A stretch of DNA of 64,000 nt from an uncultured Rhodospirillaceae bacterium (lineage in GTDB: Bacteria > Pseudomonadota > Alphaproteobacteria > Rhodospirillales > Magnetospirillaceae). The translations under genes and the position numbers were made by a program. How positions within the stretch are numbered: position 1 is the first letter of the stretch; the number at the start of each line of letters is the position of its first letter. Of the stretch, positions 40,830 to 49,456 are shown piece by piece. The notes under the pieces were generated by a model. That model worked only from the letters and a program-made list of their open reading frames with translations. It was not told where the DNA came from and made no database searches. The stretch is taken from positions 152,639 through 216,638 of the forward strand of contig CALABS010000018.1 in NCBI GenBank assembly GCA_937887565.1, given 5' to 3'.

Positions 40830-40997
40830 GGCGGCACCCCGGTGAGTTGCCCCAAGGTGCGCCGATCGGGCCGGTCGAAGTCAAAGGAAGAATATGTGAC
40901 CACAGCGATGACGAATTATCGAACTCTTAACATTCATTTCCCTTCGTTTTGACATAGAAAGCGGCGGGGCGGCAGGGAAAGCATTTGGAGAGTCACC

Positions 40998-41963
40998 ATG
41001 CCTTCGGTCCAGCCGCAACCATGGACGCGCCGCCGCATTGCCCTGTTCGCCGCCGCCACGCTCGCCGCCCCGCTCTGGATGGGGGTGGGAGCCCGCGCCC
41101 TTGCCCAGCCGGCCGAGCTCGCGTTCGGGCTGATCACCGTCCAGTCGGCCGACCAGATCGTCGCCATGTGGGCGCCAGTCCTCGGCGACCTTGAGGACGC
41201 CGTCGGCATGCCCGTGCGCGCCGACGTCTTCGAGGACTACGCCGGCGTGGTGTGGTCGCTGCGCAGCGGCGCCGTGCAACTGGCGTGGACGGGCAACAAG
41301 GCGGCCATCGAGGCGGTCGACCGCGCCGGGGCCGAGGTGTTCGCCCAGCGGATCGACGGCGAGGGACGCGAGGGCTACCGCTCGTATCTGATCGCCCGCG
41401 CCGATTCCGGGCTCGAGGACGCCAGCCAGGCCCTCGCGCGGGCCTCCGAACTGACCCTCGGCACCGGCGACGCCAACTCCACCTCGGGCAGCCTAGTGCC
41501 GGGCTATTACCTGTTCGCCGCCAACGGCCTGCGCGCCCACGACATCTTCAAGCGCCAGATCCAGGGCAGCCACGAGGAAAACATCCACGCGGTCGCCAGC
41601 GGCCTCGCCGACGTCGCCACCGTCTCCAGCCCGACCTTCGACCGGGTCTGCCGGATGCAGCCCGACGGCTGCGCCGGCCTCAGGGTGATCTGGCGCTCGC
41701 CGCTCATCCCCAACGATCCGCTGCTGTGGCGCCGTGACCTGCCCGCCGACCTCAAGGCCCGCGTCCGCGCCTTCTTCCTCGCCTACGGCATGCCCGCCGC
41801 CGGCAAGCCGCCGTCCCGGCTGGCGGAGGAGCGCGCCCGGCTGGCCCGCATCGGCATTTCCCGCTTCCGCGCCTCGGATGACGGGCAACTGTTGCCCATT
41901 CGCGAGATCGAGGCGTTCAAGAAGGGCTCGGCGGCGGCCACCGCGCGGGTGGCGGGCCATTGA
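40998..41963 (+). CDS. PhnD-like periplasmic phosphate/phosphonate-binding protein
   Basis: A 321-residue periplasmic substrate-binding protein. The start MPSVQPQPWTRRRIALFAAA has a twin-arginine-like signal. The PhnD family pattern is seen in AELAFGLITVQSADQIVAMW, VFEDYAGVVWSLRSGAVQLA, LGTGDANSTSGSLVPGYYLF and SPLIPNDPLLWRRDLPADL. No ABC permease or ATPase is nearby; instead the next gene, overlapping or two bases away, encodes a membrane GGDEF-EAL protein with a periplasmic domain. This suggests the protein senses a phosph(on)ate-type ligand for the signalling protein rather than feeding a transporter. GGAGAG precedes the ATG. Confidence 0.85.
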   Translation: MPSVQPQPWTRRRIALFAAATLAAPLWMGVGARALAQPAELAFGLITVQSADQIVAMWAPVLGDLEDAVGMPVRADVFEDYAGVVWSLRSGAVQLAWTGNKAAIEAVDRAGAEVFAQRIDGEGREGYRSYLIARADSGLEDASQALARASELTLGTGDANSTSGSLVPGYYLFAANGLRAHDIFKRQIQGSHEENIHAVASGLADVATVSSPTFDRVCRMQPDGCAGLRVIWRSPLIPNDPLLWRRDLPADLKARVRAFFLAYGMPAAGKPPSRLAEERARLARIGISRFRASDDGQLLPIREIEAFKKGSAAATARVAGH

Positions 41964-41965
41964 TC

Positions 41966-44359
41966 ATGCGAATTCGTGACCTCCGCATCGCCAGCAAGCT
42001 GCTGCTGGCGGTGCTTCCCTTGATGGCGGTCAGCGTCGCCGTCCTGTTCCTCAGCGCCGAGCAATGGATTCGCGGGCAGCGGCTGACCGAACTGACCAGC
42101 CGCGTCGAGGCCTATGCCGCCACCCAGGAGGCGCTGCTGATCCGCGCCCTGTGGGAATTCGACGACGCCACGGTCGAGCGCCTGGTGGCCAGCTCGGCCC
42201 GCCTGGACGAAATCGCCCTTGTCGAGGTGCGCGAGGTGACGGGGCGGATCGTCGCCAGCCATGTGAACAAGGACGTCGCCCAGCGCGCCAACCGGTTCCG
42301 CATCACCCGCCCCTTGGTCCATGCCGCCAACGACCAATCCTTCACCATCGGCACGCTGGTCGTCGACTACCACGACGGCCCGCTGCGCCGACAGCTGGCG
42401 GAGTATCGGTTCACCAGCGGTGCGGTGCTGCTGGTGGCATTGGTCCTGCTCGGCGGCATGACCACGGTGGCCGCCCGGGGTTTCGTCAGCCGGCCGCTCG
42501 AACGGCTGCGGCGATCGCTGGAGCTCAACGCCTCCGGCCGGCGGCGGGAACGCCTGGTGTGGTCGGGCGCCGACGAACTGGGCGCGGTGGTCGACGCCTA
42601 CAACGCCCTCTTGGACGAGGTCGAGGAGCGGGCCGGCGAGCTGACCGACGCCAACCTTTCCCTGCGTGAGGAGCGGTCAAAGCTGCTGCTGGCCGCCAGC
42701 GTGTTCGAGAACACCATCGAAGCCATCGTGGTGACCGACCAGGCCGGCACCATCGTCTCGGTCAACGCCGCCTTCACCGACATCACCGGCTACGGCGCCG
42801 AGGAGGTGGTCGGGCGCCCCTACCACGCCGTCCTGGCCGGCGACCTCGACGACAGCCTGCCGGGCTCGGTGAGCCACGCGCTGACGGAATCGCGCCGGTG
42901 GGAAGGCGAGGTGTGGAGCCGGCGCAAGGACGGCACCCCCTTCCTGGGATGGGCGACGCTGTCGGTCATCCCCGATTCCGACGGGACCGGCCGCTATCTG
43001 GCGGTGTTCAACGACATCACCGAGCTGCGGCGCAAGGACGAGCACATCCACCACCTGGCCTATCACGATCCCCTGACCGGACTGCCCAACCGGCGCCTGC
43101 TGCAGGACCGCCTCGACCACGCCATCGCCGTCGCCCACCGCAACGGCCAGGGAATCGCCCTGATCTTCATCGACGTCGACCAGTTCAAGACCATCAACGA
43201 CAGCCTTGGTCACGAGATCGGCGACCGCCTGCTGGAGGTCGTCGCCGACCGGCTGGTCGGCGCCGTGCGCGGCATGGATACCGTCTGCCGGTGGGGCGGC
43301 GACGAGTTCGTCGTCATGGTCGAGAACTGCGTGGACGTCCAGCACGTCCGCCAGGTGGCCGACAAGATCATCGCCTCGGTGCGGGGAAGCATCGACCTCG
43401 AGGCGGCGACGGTCCATACCACGATCTCGCTGGGGATCGCGCTCTATCCCCAGGACGGCACCCGATCGACGGTCCTGATGCGCAACGCCGACGCCGCCCT
43501 GTTCGAGGCCAAGACGGCCGGCCGCGACCGCTATCACTTCTTCGACCCGAGCATGAACCAGCGCATCCGCCTGCGGCTGGAGCTGGAGACCGAGCTGCGC
43601 GACGCCCTCGAGCGCGATGAGTTGGAGCTGCACTACCAGCCCAAGTTCAGCATCTCGGCCGGCCGCCTGAGCGGGCTGGAGGCGCTGGTGCGGTGGCGCC
43701 ATCCCGAGAAGGGCCTCATCCCGCCGGGCGAGTTCATCCCGCTGGCCGAGGAGACCGGCCTGGTGGTGGCCATCGGCGAATGGGTGCTGCGCGAGGCCTG
43801 CCGCCAGATCAAGCGCTGGTCGGCGGCGGGGTTCGACGTGGTCCAGGTCGCCGTCAACCTGTCGGCCCGCCATGTCAGCGAACCGGCCCTGGTCGACCGC
43901 ATCCACGCCATCGTCGAGGAGGAGGCGCTGCCGCCGTCGCTGATCGAGATCGAGGTCACCGAGACGGCGGTGATGAAGGACCCCGAGCGGGCCATCGGGC
44001 TGCTGCGGGTGTTGCGTGACCGGGGCTTCGGCATCGCCGTCGACGATTTCGGCACCGGCTATTCCAATCTCAGCTATCTCGGCAAGCTGCCCATCACCAC
44101 CCTCAAGATCGACCGTTCCTTCGTCAAGGACGTGGAGAACAATCCCGAGGACGCCGAGATCGTGCGCACCATCGTCGCCATGGCCTCGGCCCTCGACCTC
44201 AAGCTGGTCGCCGAGGGGGTGGAAAGCGCCGAACAGCTGTCGTTCCTCGAACGGGCGGCATGCGACGTCGTCCAGGGCTATTTCATCGCCCGCCCGCTGA
44301 TGCCCAAGATGGTGGAAGCGTGGCTGGACCAGCCTAGGGTGTCGAACTCGGCGCGCTGA
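41966..44359 (+). CDS. membrane PAS-GGDEF-EAL protein with periplasmic sensor domain
   Basis: A 797-residue protein. Membrane helix at 10-30, periplasmic domain (about 32-150), second helix (about 152-172), HAMP-like linker, PAS domain (about 240-355, VTDQAGTIVSVNAAF), GGDEF with GGDEF at 444-448, and EAL with EALVRW from 572. Both catalytic motifs are intact, so cyclase and phosphodiesterase activity are possible. ATG 41966 is preferred; a TTG at 41960 overlaps the PhnD-like stop. The upstream binding-protein gene and the periplasmic domain together imply that a bound ligand tunes c-di-GMP levels. Confidence 0.85.
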   Translation: MRIRDLRIASKLLLAVLPLMAVSVAVLFLSAEQWIRGQRLTELTSRVEAYAATQEALLIRALWEFDDATVERLVASSARLDEIALVEVREVTGRIVASHVNKDVAQRANRFRITRPLVHAANDQSFTIGTLVVDYHDGPLRRQLAEYRFTSGAVLLVALVLLGGMTTVAARGFVSRPLERLRRSLELNASGRRRERLVWSGADELGAVVDAYNALLDEVEERAGELTDANLSLREERSKLLLAASVFENTIEAIVVTDQAGTIVSVNAAFTDITGYGAEEVVGRPYHAVLAGDLDDSLPGSVSHALTESRRWEGEVWSRRKDGTPFLGWATLSVIPDSDGTGRYLAVFNDITELRRKDEHIHHLAYHDPLTGLPNRRLLQDRLDHAIAVAHRNGQGIALIFIDVDQFKTINDSLGHEIGDRLLEVVADRLVGAVRGMDTVCRWGGDEFVVMVENCVDVQHVRQVADKIIASVRGSIDLEAATVHTTISLGIALYPQDGTRSTVLMRNADAALFEAKTAGRDRYHFFDPSMNQRIRLRLELETELRDALERDELELHYQPKFSISAGRLSGLEALVRWRHPEKGLIPPGEFIPLAEETGLVVAIGEWVLREACRQIKRWSAAGFDVVQVAVNLSARHVSEPALVDRIHAIVEEEALPPSLIEIEVTETAVMKDPERAIGLLRVLRDRGFGIAVDDFGTGYSNLSYLGKLPITTLKIDRSFVKDVENNPEDAEIVRTIVAMASALDLKLVAEGVESAEQLSFLERAACDVVQGYFIARPLMPKMVEAWLDQPRVSNSAR

Positions 44360-45455
44360 CGGGGTCGGGACGATCGGCCACGTCGCCGCGGGCGATGGTC
44401 ACCGCCTTGATCAGCGCCTGCACCCGCATGCCCGCCGTCAGGGACAGTTGCGCCTGCGCCTGGGCGGTGATCTGCGACCACAGGGTCGTCTCGCCGCAGG
44501 CCAGCATGACGTCCACGAGGTGGTCCGGCCCCTCGGCGACCCCGCTCACCACGCAGGGCAGCACATTGCGGACGCTGATGCGTTGGGGTGCGTCGATGGC
44601 GATGGCGACGTCGCGGGCGTGGACACGGACGCGCACCGGGATGCCGACGGCATGGTCCACCCGCGCCACCGTCAGGGTGCCGCCGGGAAAGGCCAGCCGC
44701 GACACGCCGTAGGTGGCGTCGTGCCCCGCCACGGTGGCGGTGATCACCGCGCCGGCCTCGGTGCGCCCGGTCAGCGGCCGCAGGTCCGGGCGCGACAGCA
44801 GCTCCTCGACGGAGCCCACGGCGACGGCCCGGCCGTCGTCCATCAGCACCAGGGTGTCGGCGAGCCTGAGCACCTCGTCCATGGAATGGCTGACATAGAG
44901 GATCGGGATCGCGAACCGCCGCGACAGCGCGGCGATGAACGGCAGCACCTCGGCCTTGCGCTGACCGTCCAGCGCCGCCAGCGGCTCGTCCATCAACAGG
45001 ATGCGCGGGCTGGCCAGCAGCGCGCGGCCGATGGCCACCCGCTGCTTCTCGCCGCCCGACAGCCTGGCCGGCCGGCGGTCGAGCAGGTGGTCGATGCCCA
45101 GAACCTCGACCACGTCGTCGAAGCGGACCGTGCGCTCGGACGCCGGCACCCGGTTCATGCCGAAGCATAGGTTCGACCGGACCGACAGATGGGGAAACAG
45201 GCGGGCGTCCTGGAACACGTAGCCCAGCCGGCGCCGCTCGGGCGGCAGGTCGATCCGGGCCTCGGCGTCGAACAGCACGCGGCCGTCCACCACGATGCGC
45301 CCCGAATCCGGCCGGTACAGCCCCGCCACCATGTTGATGACCGAGGTCTTGCCCGAGCCCGACGGCCCGAACAGGGCGGTCACCCCCTTGTCCGCCGCCA
45401 GCGCCACCTCGACGGTGAAGGCGCCCTGCCGCCGCTTGACCGCGAGTTCCAGCAT
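44334..45455 (-). CDS. modC: molybdate ABC transporter ATP-binding protein
   Basis: A 373-residue ATPase with Walker A FGPSGSGKTSVINMVAGLYR, signature LSGGEKQRVAIGRALLASPR, Walker B ILLMDEPLAALDG, and a C-terminal mop-like beta domain (about 290-365, SVRNVLPCVVSGVAEGPDHL and QALIKAVTIARGD) that binds oxyanions. This domain set is ModC. It couples ATP hydrolysis to molybdate import by ModB. The ATG at 45455 lies six bases after the modB stop. It converges with the GGDEF-EAL gene, overlapping its end by 26 bases. Confidence 0.9.
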   Translation of the reverse strand: MLELAVKRRQGAFTVEVALAADKGVTALFGPSGSGKTSVINMVAGLYRPDSGRIVVDGRVLFDAEARIDLPPERRRLGYVFQDARLFPHLSVRSNLCFGMNRVPASERTVRFDDVVEVLGIDHLLDRRPARLSGGEKQRVAIGRALLASPRILLMDEPLAALDGQRKAEVLPFIAALSRRFAIPILYVSHSMDEVLRLADTLVLMDDGRAVAVGSVEELLSRPDLRPLTGRTEAGAVITATVAGHDATYGVSRLAFPGGTLTVARVDHAVGIPVRVRVHARDVAIAIDAPQRISVRNVLPCVVSGVAEGPDHLVDVMLACGETTLWSQITAQAQAQLSLTAGMRVQALIKAVTIARGDVADRPDPVSAPSSTP

Positions 45456-45460
45456 CGCCG

Positions 45461-46153
45461 TCACCCCCGCAGCCGCGCCTGGACGCGGCGCGACAGCACC
45501 TCGGACGCCAGCAGGGCCGCGAAGGCCACCGCCACCGAGATCACGCACAACCGCATCGCCGCCGCGTCGCCGCCCGGAACCTGGGTCAGGGCGTAAAGGG
45601 CGATCGGCAGGGTGCGGGTCTCGCCGGGAATGTTGGACACGAAGGTGATGGTGGCGCCGAACTCGGACAGCGAGCGGGCGAAGGACAGGATCACGCCGGT
45701 CAGCACGCCGGGAAGCACCAGCGGCAGGGTGACCGAAAAGAACGTGCGCAGCGGCCCGCAGCCGAGGGTGCGGGCGGCGTGCTCGAGGCCACGGTCCACC
45801 GTCTCGATGGACAGGCGGATGGCCCGCACCATCAAGGGAAAGGCCACCACCGCCGAGGCGATGGCCGCCCCCTTCCAGGTGAAGGCCACCGTCACCCCGA
45901 ACCAGTCCCACAGCACCGATCCGACCACGCCGCGACGGCCCAGCATCACCAGCAGGAAATAGCCCACCACCACCGGCGGCAGCACCAGCGGCAGGTGGAT
46001 CACGCCGTCGACCAGGCTCTTGCCGGGAAACTCGCGCCGGGCCAGCAGCCAGGCGAAGAAGACGCCGAACGGCAGCGACCCGGCCACCGCCCAGGTGGAC
46101 ACCAGCAGCGACAGGTACAGCGCTTCCTGTTCGAGAGGCGTCAAGGTGAACAT
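45461..46153 (-). CDS. modB: molybdate ABC transporter permease ModB
   Basis: A 230-residue inner-membrane permease with five to six helices. VDGVIHLPLVLPPVVVGYFL and the EAA loop (EHAARTLGCGPLRTFFSVTL) with FARSLSEFGATITFVSNIPG match ModB, which forms the molybdate channel with ModC. No modA gene is found on either side in this window; the gene sits 100 bases downstream of a ModE-type regulator gene with two operator-like repeats in between. Confidence 0.9.
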   Translation of the reverse strand: MFTLTPLEQEALYLSLLVSTWAVAGSLPFGVFFAWLLARREFPGKSLVDGVIHLPLVLPPVVVGYFLLVMLGRRGVVGSVLWDWFGVTVAFTWKGAAIASAVVAFPLMVRAIRLSIETVDRGLEHAARTLGCGPLRTFFSVTLPLVLPGVLTGVILSFARSLSEFGATITFVSNIPGETRTLPIALYALTQVPGGDAAAMRLCVISVAVAFAALLASEVLSRRVQARLRG

Positions 46154-46211
46154 CGCCGCCGCGCCCTGCCTTCCGTCATCGTTCTATTCCTCGCGGGACC
46201 TTCCTACACCA

Positions 46212-46253
46212 ATATCCGCTTGGATACAACGCGCGGCATATTCGATTGGATAT
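46212..46253. promoter_or_regulatory. twin operator-like palindromes upstream of modBC
   Basis: ATATCC-GCTT-GGATAC (46212-46227) and ATATTC-GATT-GGATAT (46238-46253) are two imperfect inverted repeats with the same half-site and a 26-base centre-to-centre spacing, placed 60-100 bases before modB. They resemble a degenerate ModE-type TATA-rich operator and are good candidates for molybdate control. Confidence 0.5.
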
Positions 46254-46600
46254 CACGCCTGCGCCAGCAGGGTGCGCAGTTCGTCGAGTTCCAGGCGGAT
46301 GGCCTGCTCGGTCTTGCGCTGGACGCGCCGGTAGATGTCGATCACCTGGCGGCCGGTGTCGGTGACCAGGGCGCCGCCGCCGCGTTTGCCGCCGGTGGCG
46401 GCCACCACCACCGGGCTGGCCAGCGCGCGGTTCATCTCGTCGAGCAGCAGCCAGGCCCGGCGATAGGACATCCCCTGGTCCTTGGCCGCCTGGGTGATCG
46501 AGCCGCAGCGGTCGACGGCCTCCAGCAGATCCACCTTGCCCGGCCCGAGGGCGGCGAATTCGCACAGTTTGATCCTGAGTTTCAACGGACTGGCGGGCAT
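46253..46600 (-). CDS. ModE-like winged-helix regulator (N-terminal domain only)
   Basis: A 115-residue LysR-type winged helix: VDLLEAVDRCGSITQAAKDQ, GMSYRRAWLLLDEMNRAL and GGALVTDTGRQVIDIYRRVQ are the ModE DNA-binding domain pattern. Full-length ModE also has two C-terminal mop domains that bind molybdate; they are missing here, so this protein cannot sense molybdate by that route. The ATG at 46600 is used because the upstream extension has poor signals. It ends right beside the twin palindromes before modB, so it probably controls modBC. Confidence 0.75.
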   Translation of the reverse strand: MPASPLKLRIKLCEFAALGPGKVDLLEAVDRCGSITQAAKDQGMSYRRAWLLLDEMNRALASPVVVAATGGKRGGGALVTDTGRQVIDIYRRVQRKTEQAIRLELDELRTLLAQA

Positions 46601-46655
46601 GTCCCGGGGCTCCCCTCGCGTGTCCCGGGACAGTAGCACGGGCCGCCCGCAACGG

Positions 46656-47639
46656 CTACGGCAGCAGCACGGCGGCACCCGTCATCCGCCCCTCGCGCAG
46701 CGCCGCCAGCGCCTCGTTGGCATCCTCCAGGGAATAGGCGGAGGTCTCGGCGCGGACGGGAACCTCGCCCAGCAGGGCCAGGAATTCGTCGCCGTCGCGG
46801 CGGGTGAGGTTGGCCACCGACCGCACCACCCGCTCGCCCCACAGCAGCGCATAGGGAAAGGACGGGATGTCGCTCATGTGGATGCCCGCGCAGACGACGG
46901 TGCCCGCCGTCCGCACCCGCGACAGGGCTTCGGGGACCAAGGCGCCGACGGGCGCGAAGATGATGGCGGCATCCAGTCGCTCGGGCGGTTCGGTCCCCGC
47001 GTCGCCGGCCCAGGCACAGCCCAGGTCGAGGGCCAGATCCTGCGCGGCGGTGTCGCCGGGGCGGGTGAAGGCGAACACCTCGCGGCCCTGCGCCACCGCC
47101 ACCTGCGCCAGGATATGCGCGGCGGCGCCGAACCCCCAGAAGCCCAGGCGGCGGGCGTCGCCGGCCATGCGGAGCGAACGGTAGCCGATCAGCCCGGCGC
47201 ACAGCATGGGCGCCGCCGCCACGTCGTCGAGGCCGTCGGGCAGGCGGAAGCAGTAACGGGCATCGGCGACGGCGAACTCGGCGTAGCCGCCGTCGATGGT
47301 GTAGCCGGTGAAGCGGGCGTGCTCGCACAGATTCTCGGCGCCGGCCCGGCAGGCCTCGCAGGACCCGCAGGTCCACCCCAGCCACGGAACCCCGACCCGC
47401 AGGCCGTGCGGAAAGCCCGACACCCCCTGCCCCACCGCCTCGACCCGGCCGACGATCTCGTGGCCGGGAACCAACGGCAGCTTGGGCGACGCCAAGTCGC
47501 CGTCCACCACATGCAGGTCGGTGCGGCAGACTCCGCAGCTCAGGACCTTGACCAGCACCTGCCCCGGCCCTGGCCGGGGAACCGGAATCTCGGCCAGCCG
47601 CAACGGCCGGCCGGGAGCGTCGAGCAGCATGGCGCGCAT
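46656..47639 (-). CDS. zinc-dependent alcohol dehydrogenase
   Basis: A 327-residue medium-chain dehydrogenase. The catalytic zinc ligand C38 is in CGVCRTD, with PGHE (59-61); the structural zinc site is CGSCEACRAGAENLC (C91, C94, C97, C105). The NAD(P)-binding region reads LGFWGFGAAAHILAQVAVAQ, a GxGxxx variant with alanine. The set (AdhA-like, CGVCRTDLHVVDGDL) oxidises or reduces small alcohols and aldehydes. It begins 56 bases beyond the ModE-like gene, on the same strand, but probably as a separate unit. Confidence 0.85.
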   Translation of the reverse strand: MRAMLLDAPGRPLRLAEIPVPRPGPGQVLVKVLSCGVCRTDLHVVDGDLASPKLPLVPGHEIVGRVEAVGQGVSGFPHGLRVGVPWLGWTCGSCEACRAGAENLCEHARFTGYTIDGGYAEFAVADARYCFRLPDGLDDVAAAPMLCAGLIGYRSLRMAGDARRLGFWGFGAAAHILAQVAVAQGREVFAFTRPGDTAAQDLALDLGCAWAGDAGTEPPERLDAAIIFAPVGALVPEALSRVRTAGTVVCAGIHMSDIPSFPYALLWGERVVRSVANLTRRDGDEFLALLGEVPVRAETSAYSLEDANEALAALREGRMTGAAVLLP

Positions 47640-47836
47640 GGGCCGCCTCCCTCTCCGGTGAACGGCCGCCAGCGGCCTTCCCTTGCATTGTCATGCCGAT
47701 CCGCCGTGGTTTCAAGCCCCGACCCCGGCGTCCACAACCAACAACATGTAGCGCCAACACCCAAGATCATCCCCCAAACATGGTTGCCCATACGAAAGGC
47801 CTAGGATAGCATTCCGGCGGGCAGGGAAAGTGGGGA

Positions 47837-48283
47837 ATGGGCATGATCGAGGGCAGATGGATCTGGCGCGGCCTGTCGGGCCGCTCCTACGGTTTCACCT
47901 ACGCGCCGGCCGCCGCGGCTCCCGTCGGTCCGGCCGGGGTGTATCTGCTGGCCGCCCATGGCGGCGGCGTTCCGCAGGCGCTGTATGTGGGCGACGGCGA
48001 GGACGTCGCGGCCGCCCTGGCCGCGTCGGCGCCGCTGCTGGCCGCCGCCCACCGCCTGGGCATGACCCATGTCCACATCCTTGCCGCCGGCGTGGTGGAC
48101 CGGGCGCGCATCCGCGCCGATCTCGTCCACGGGCTGCGGCCGCCCCTGCACGGCGCCACCGCCCGCGTCCTTCCCGCCGACCACCCGCAGGCCGCCAGCC
48201 CGCCGGCCGCCCGTCCGGGACCGGGCTGGGGAACCGAGATGCTGCTATCGGGCGGCCTTGCCGCCCCGCCGGTCAAGCACTGA
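47837..48283 (+). CDS. uncharacterised protein next to the hydrogenase genes, GIY-YIG-like core
   Basis: A 148-residue protein. GVYLLAAHGGGVPQALYVGD (34-53) resembles the G-V/I-Y and Y-V/I-G strands of the GIY-YIG fold, but the later catalytic arginine and glutamate are not evident, so nuclease activity is doubtful. It ends in a Pro/Gly-rich stretch. The gene runs opposite to hupD and overlaps its 3' end by 11 bases. ATG 47837 has GGGGA upstream; 47843 is an alternative. No function can be assigned. Confidence 0.5.
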   Translation: MGMIEGRWIWRGLSGRSYGFTYAPAAAAPVGPAGVYLLAAHGGGVPQALYVGDGEDVAAALAASAPLLAAAHRLGMTHVHILAAGVVDRARIRADLVHGLRPPLHGATARVLPADHPQAASPPAARPGPGWGTEMLLSGGLAAPPVKH

Positions 48284-48761
48284 CCGGAACGCCCCACTCC
48301 CGCAGCACGGCCATGGCGGCGCGCACCGCCCCGGGGATGGCGGCCGCCACCTCGGGCGACAGCGGCCCGCCGAAATCGTCGAGCGTCCGGCACTGGACGC
48401 CGACCAGGGCCAGTTCGGGAACGCTTCCCAGCAGTTCGGCGGCGGCCAGCACGTCCTGGAAGGTGGTCTGGTGCAGCGACAGCCGCCGCGCCCCCATCAG
48501 CCGGGGCACGTCGTCGCCGCGCAGTTGGAGCACGGTCCCGGGATCGAGGCCGAAATCGACCGCGTCCAGGACCAGGAGACGCCGCGCCGCCTGGACGTGC
48601 GGCAGCAGATAAAGGCCCTGGGTGCCGCCATCCATCAGCACCACCCCCGGGACGGGGTCCCAGGCCGCCTCGATGGCCCTCAGCGCCTCGAGGCCGAATC
48701 CCTCGTCGCCCCACAGCGGGTTGCCGATTCCCAGGACCAGGACCTCGACCGTCTCAGTCAC
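48273..48761 (-). CDS. hupD: hydrogenase maturation protease
   Basis: A 162-residue nickel-dependent endopeptidase. VLGIGNPLWGDEGFGLEALR contains the metal-binding E of the HupD/HyaD family, with a second set in VVLMDGGTQGLYLLPHV and LHQTTFQDVLAAAEL. It trims the C-terminal tail of the hydrogenase large subunit after nickel insertion. The start is a GTG at 48761 within the end of hupC, an 8-base overlap; there is no ATG nearby. hupC lies directly upstream and hupSL earlier, the usual order. Confidence 0.88.
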   Translation of the reverse strand: MTETVEVLVLGIGNPLWGDEGFGLEALRAIEAAWDPVPGVVLMDGGTQGLYLLPHVQAARRLLVLDAVDFGLDPGTVLQLRGDDVPRLMGARRLSLHQTTFQDVLAAAELLGSVPELALVGVQCRTLDDFGGPLSPEVAAAIPGAVRAAMAVLREWGVPVSA

Positions 48762-49455
48762 GCTTGAACAGCCTGTATCCCGACAGCACGGTGCTGACCA
48801 TGCTCTGGCGCGACACGATGTCCTCGCGCACGGCGGTGTAGACGTGGGCGACCATGAAGGCCAGCACCACCCACATGCAGACCCGGTGGATGGTGTGCAG
48901 GTCGATGGTGTTCGAGGTGATGTGGGAGGTCCAGCCGAACAGGGCGTACAGCCAGCTCTCGTGGCCGGCGACCTCGGCGTACATGGCATAGCCGGTGATG
49001 ACCAGCAACGCCGACGGCACCACGAAGGCCACCAGCATGGTCACGTGGGCCAGCGGGTTGAGGCCGCTGTAGCGGCGCGCCTTGCTGACCAGGAACAGAT
49101 TCCACTTCACCTGATAGAACAGCCCGTCGATCCAGCGCTGGCTCCACACCGGCGGGATGAACAGCTGGCGCGAGAAGCTGTTGCCGACGAAGGCCCACCA
49201 GATCCGCATCACCCACAGCACCGCGAAGATATGGCCGGCCGCCAGATGGACCAGGCGGATCCAGCCCATCACGTAGACGGTGCTGGGGTCGCCGGTATAG
49301 GACGGCAGCGGCGTGCCGATGACATAGCCCGTCACCGCCAGGGCCACCACCGCGGCGGCGTTCAGCCAGTGCCAGACCCGAACCGGCGCCTCGTAGATGT
49401 AGATGGACGAGATGTCCTCGTGATCATTGATCTCGCGATAGGCCGTCTGCCGCAT
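48754..49455 (-). CDS. hupC: Ni/Fe-hydrogenase b-type cytochrome subunit
   Basis: A 233-residue membrane cytochrome with four to five helices and haem-ligand histidines in VRVWHWLNAAAVVALAVTGY, WIRLVHLAAGHIFAVLWVMR and TIHRVCMWVVLAFMVAHVYT. It docks the hydrogenase small subunit to the membrane and passes electrons to quinone. The start at 49455 lies one base before the hupL stop codon ends (49457), in a tight operon. The HupC/HyaC family match is clear. Confidence 0.92.
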   Translation of the reverse strand: MRQTAYREINDHEDISSIYIYEAPVRVWHWLNAAAVVALAVTGYVIGTPLPSYTGDPSTVYVMGWIRLVHLAAGHIFAVLWVMRIWWAFVGNSFSRQLFIPPVWSQRWIDGLFYQVKWNLFLVSKARRYSGLNPLAHVTMLVAFVVPSALLVITGYAMYAEVAGHESWLYALFGWTSHITSNTIDLHTIHRVCMWVVLAFMVAHVYTAVREDIVSRQSMVSTVLSGYRLFKRD

Positions 49456-49456
49456 G

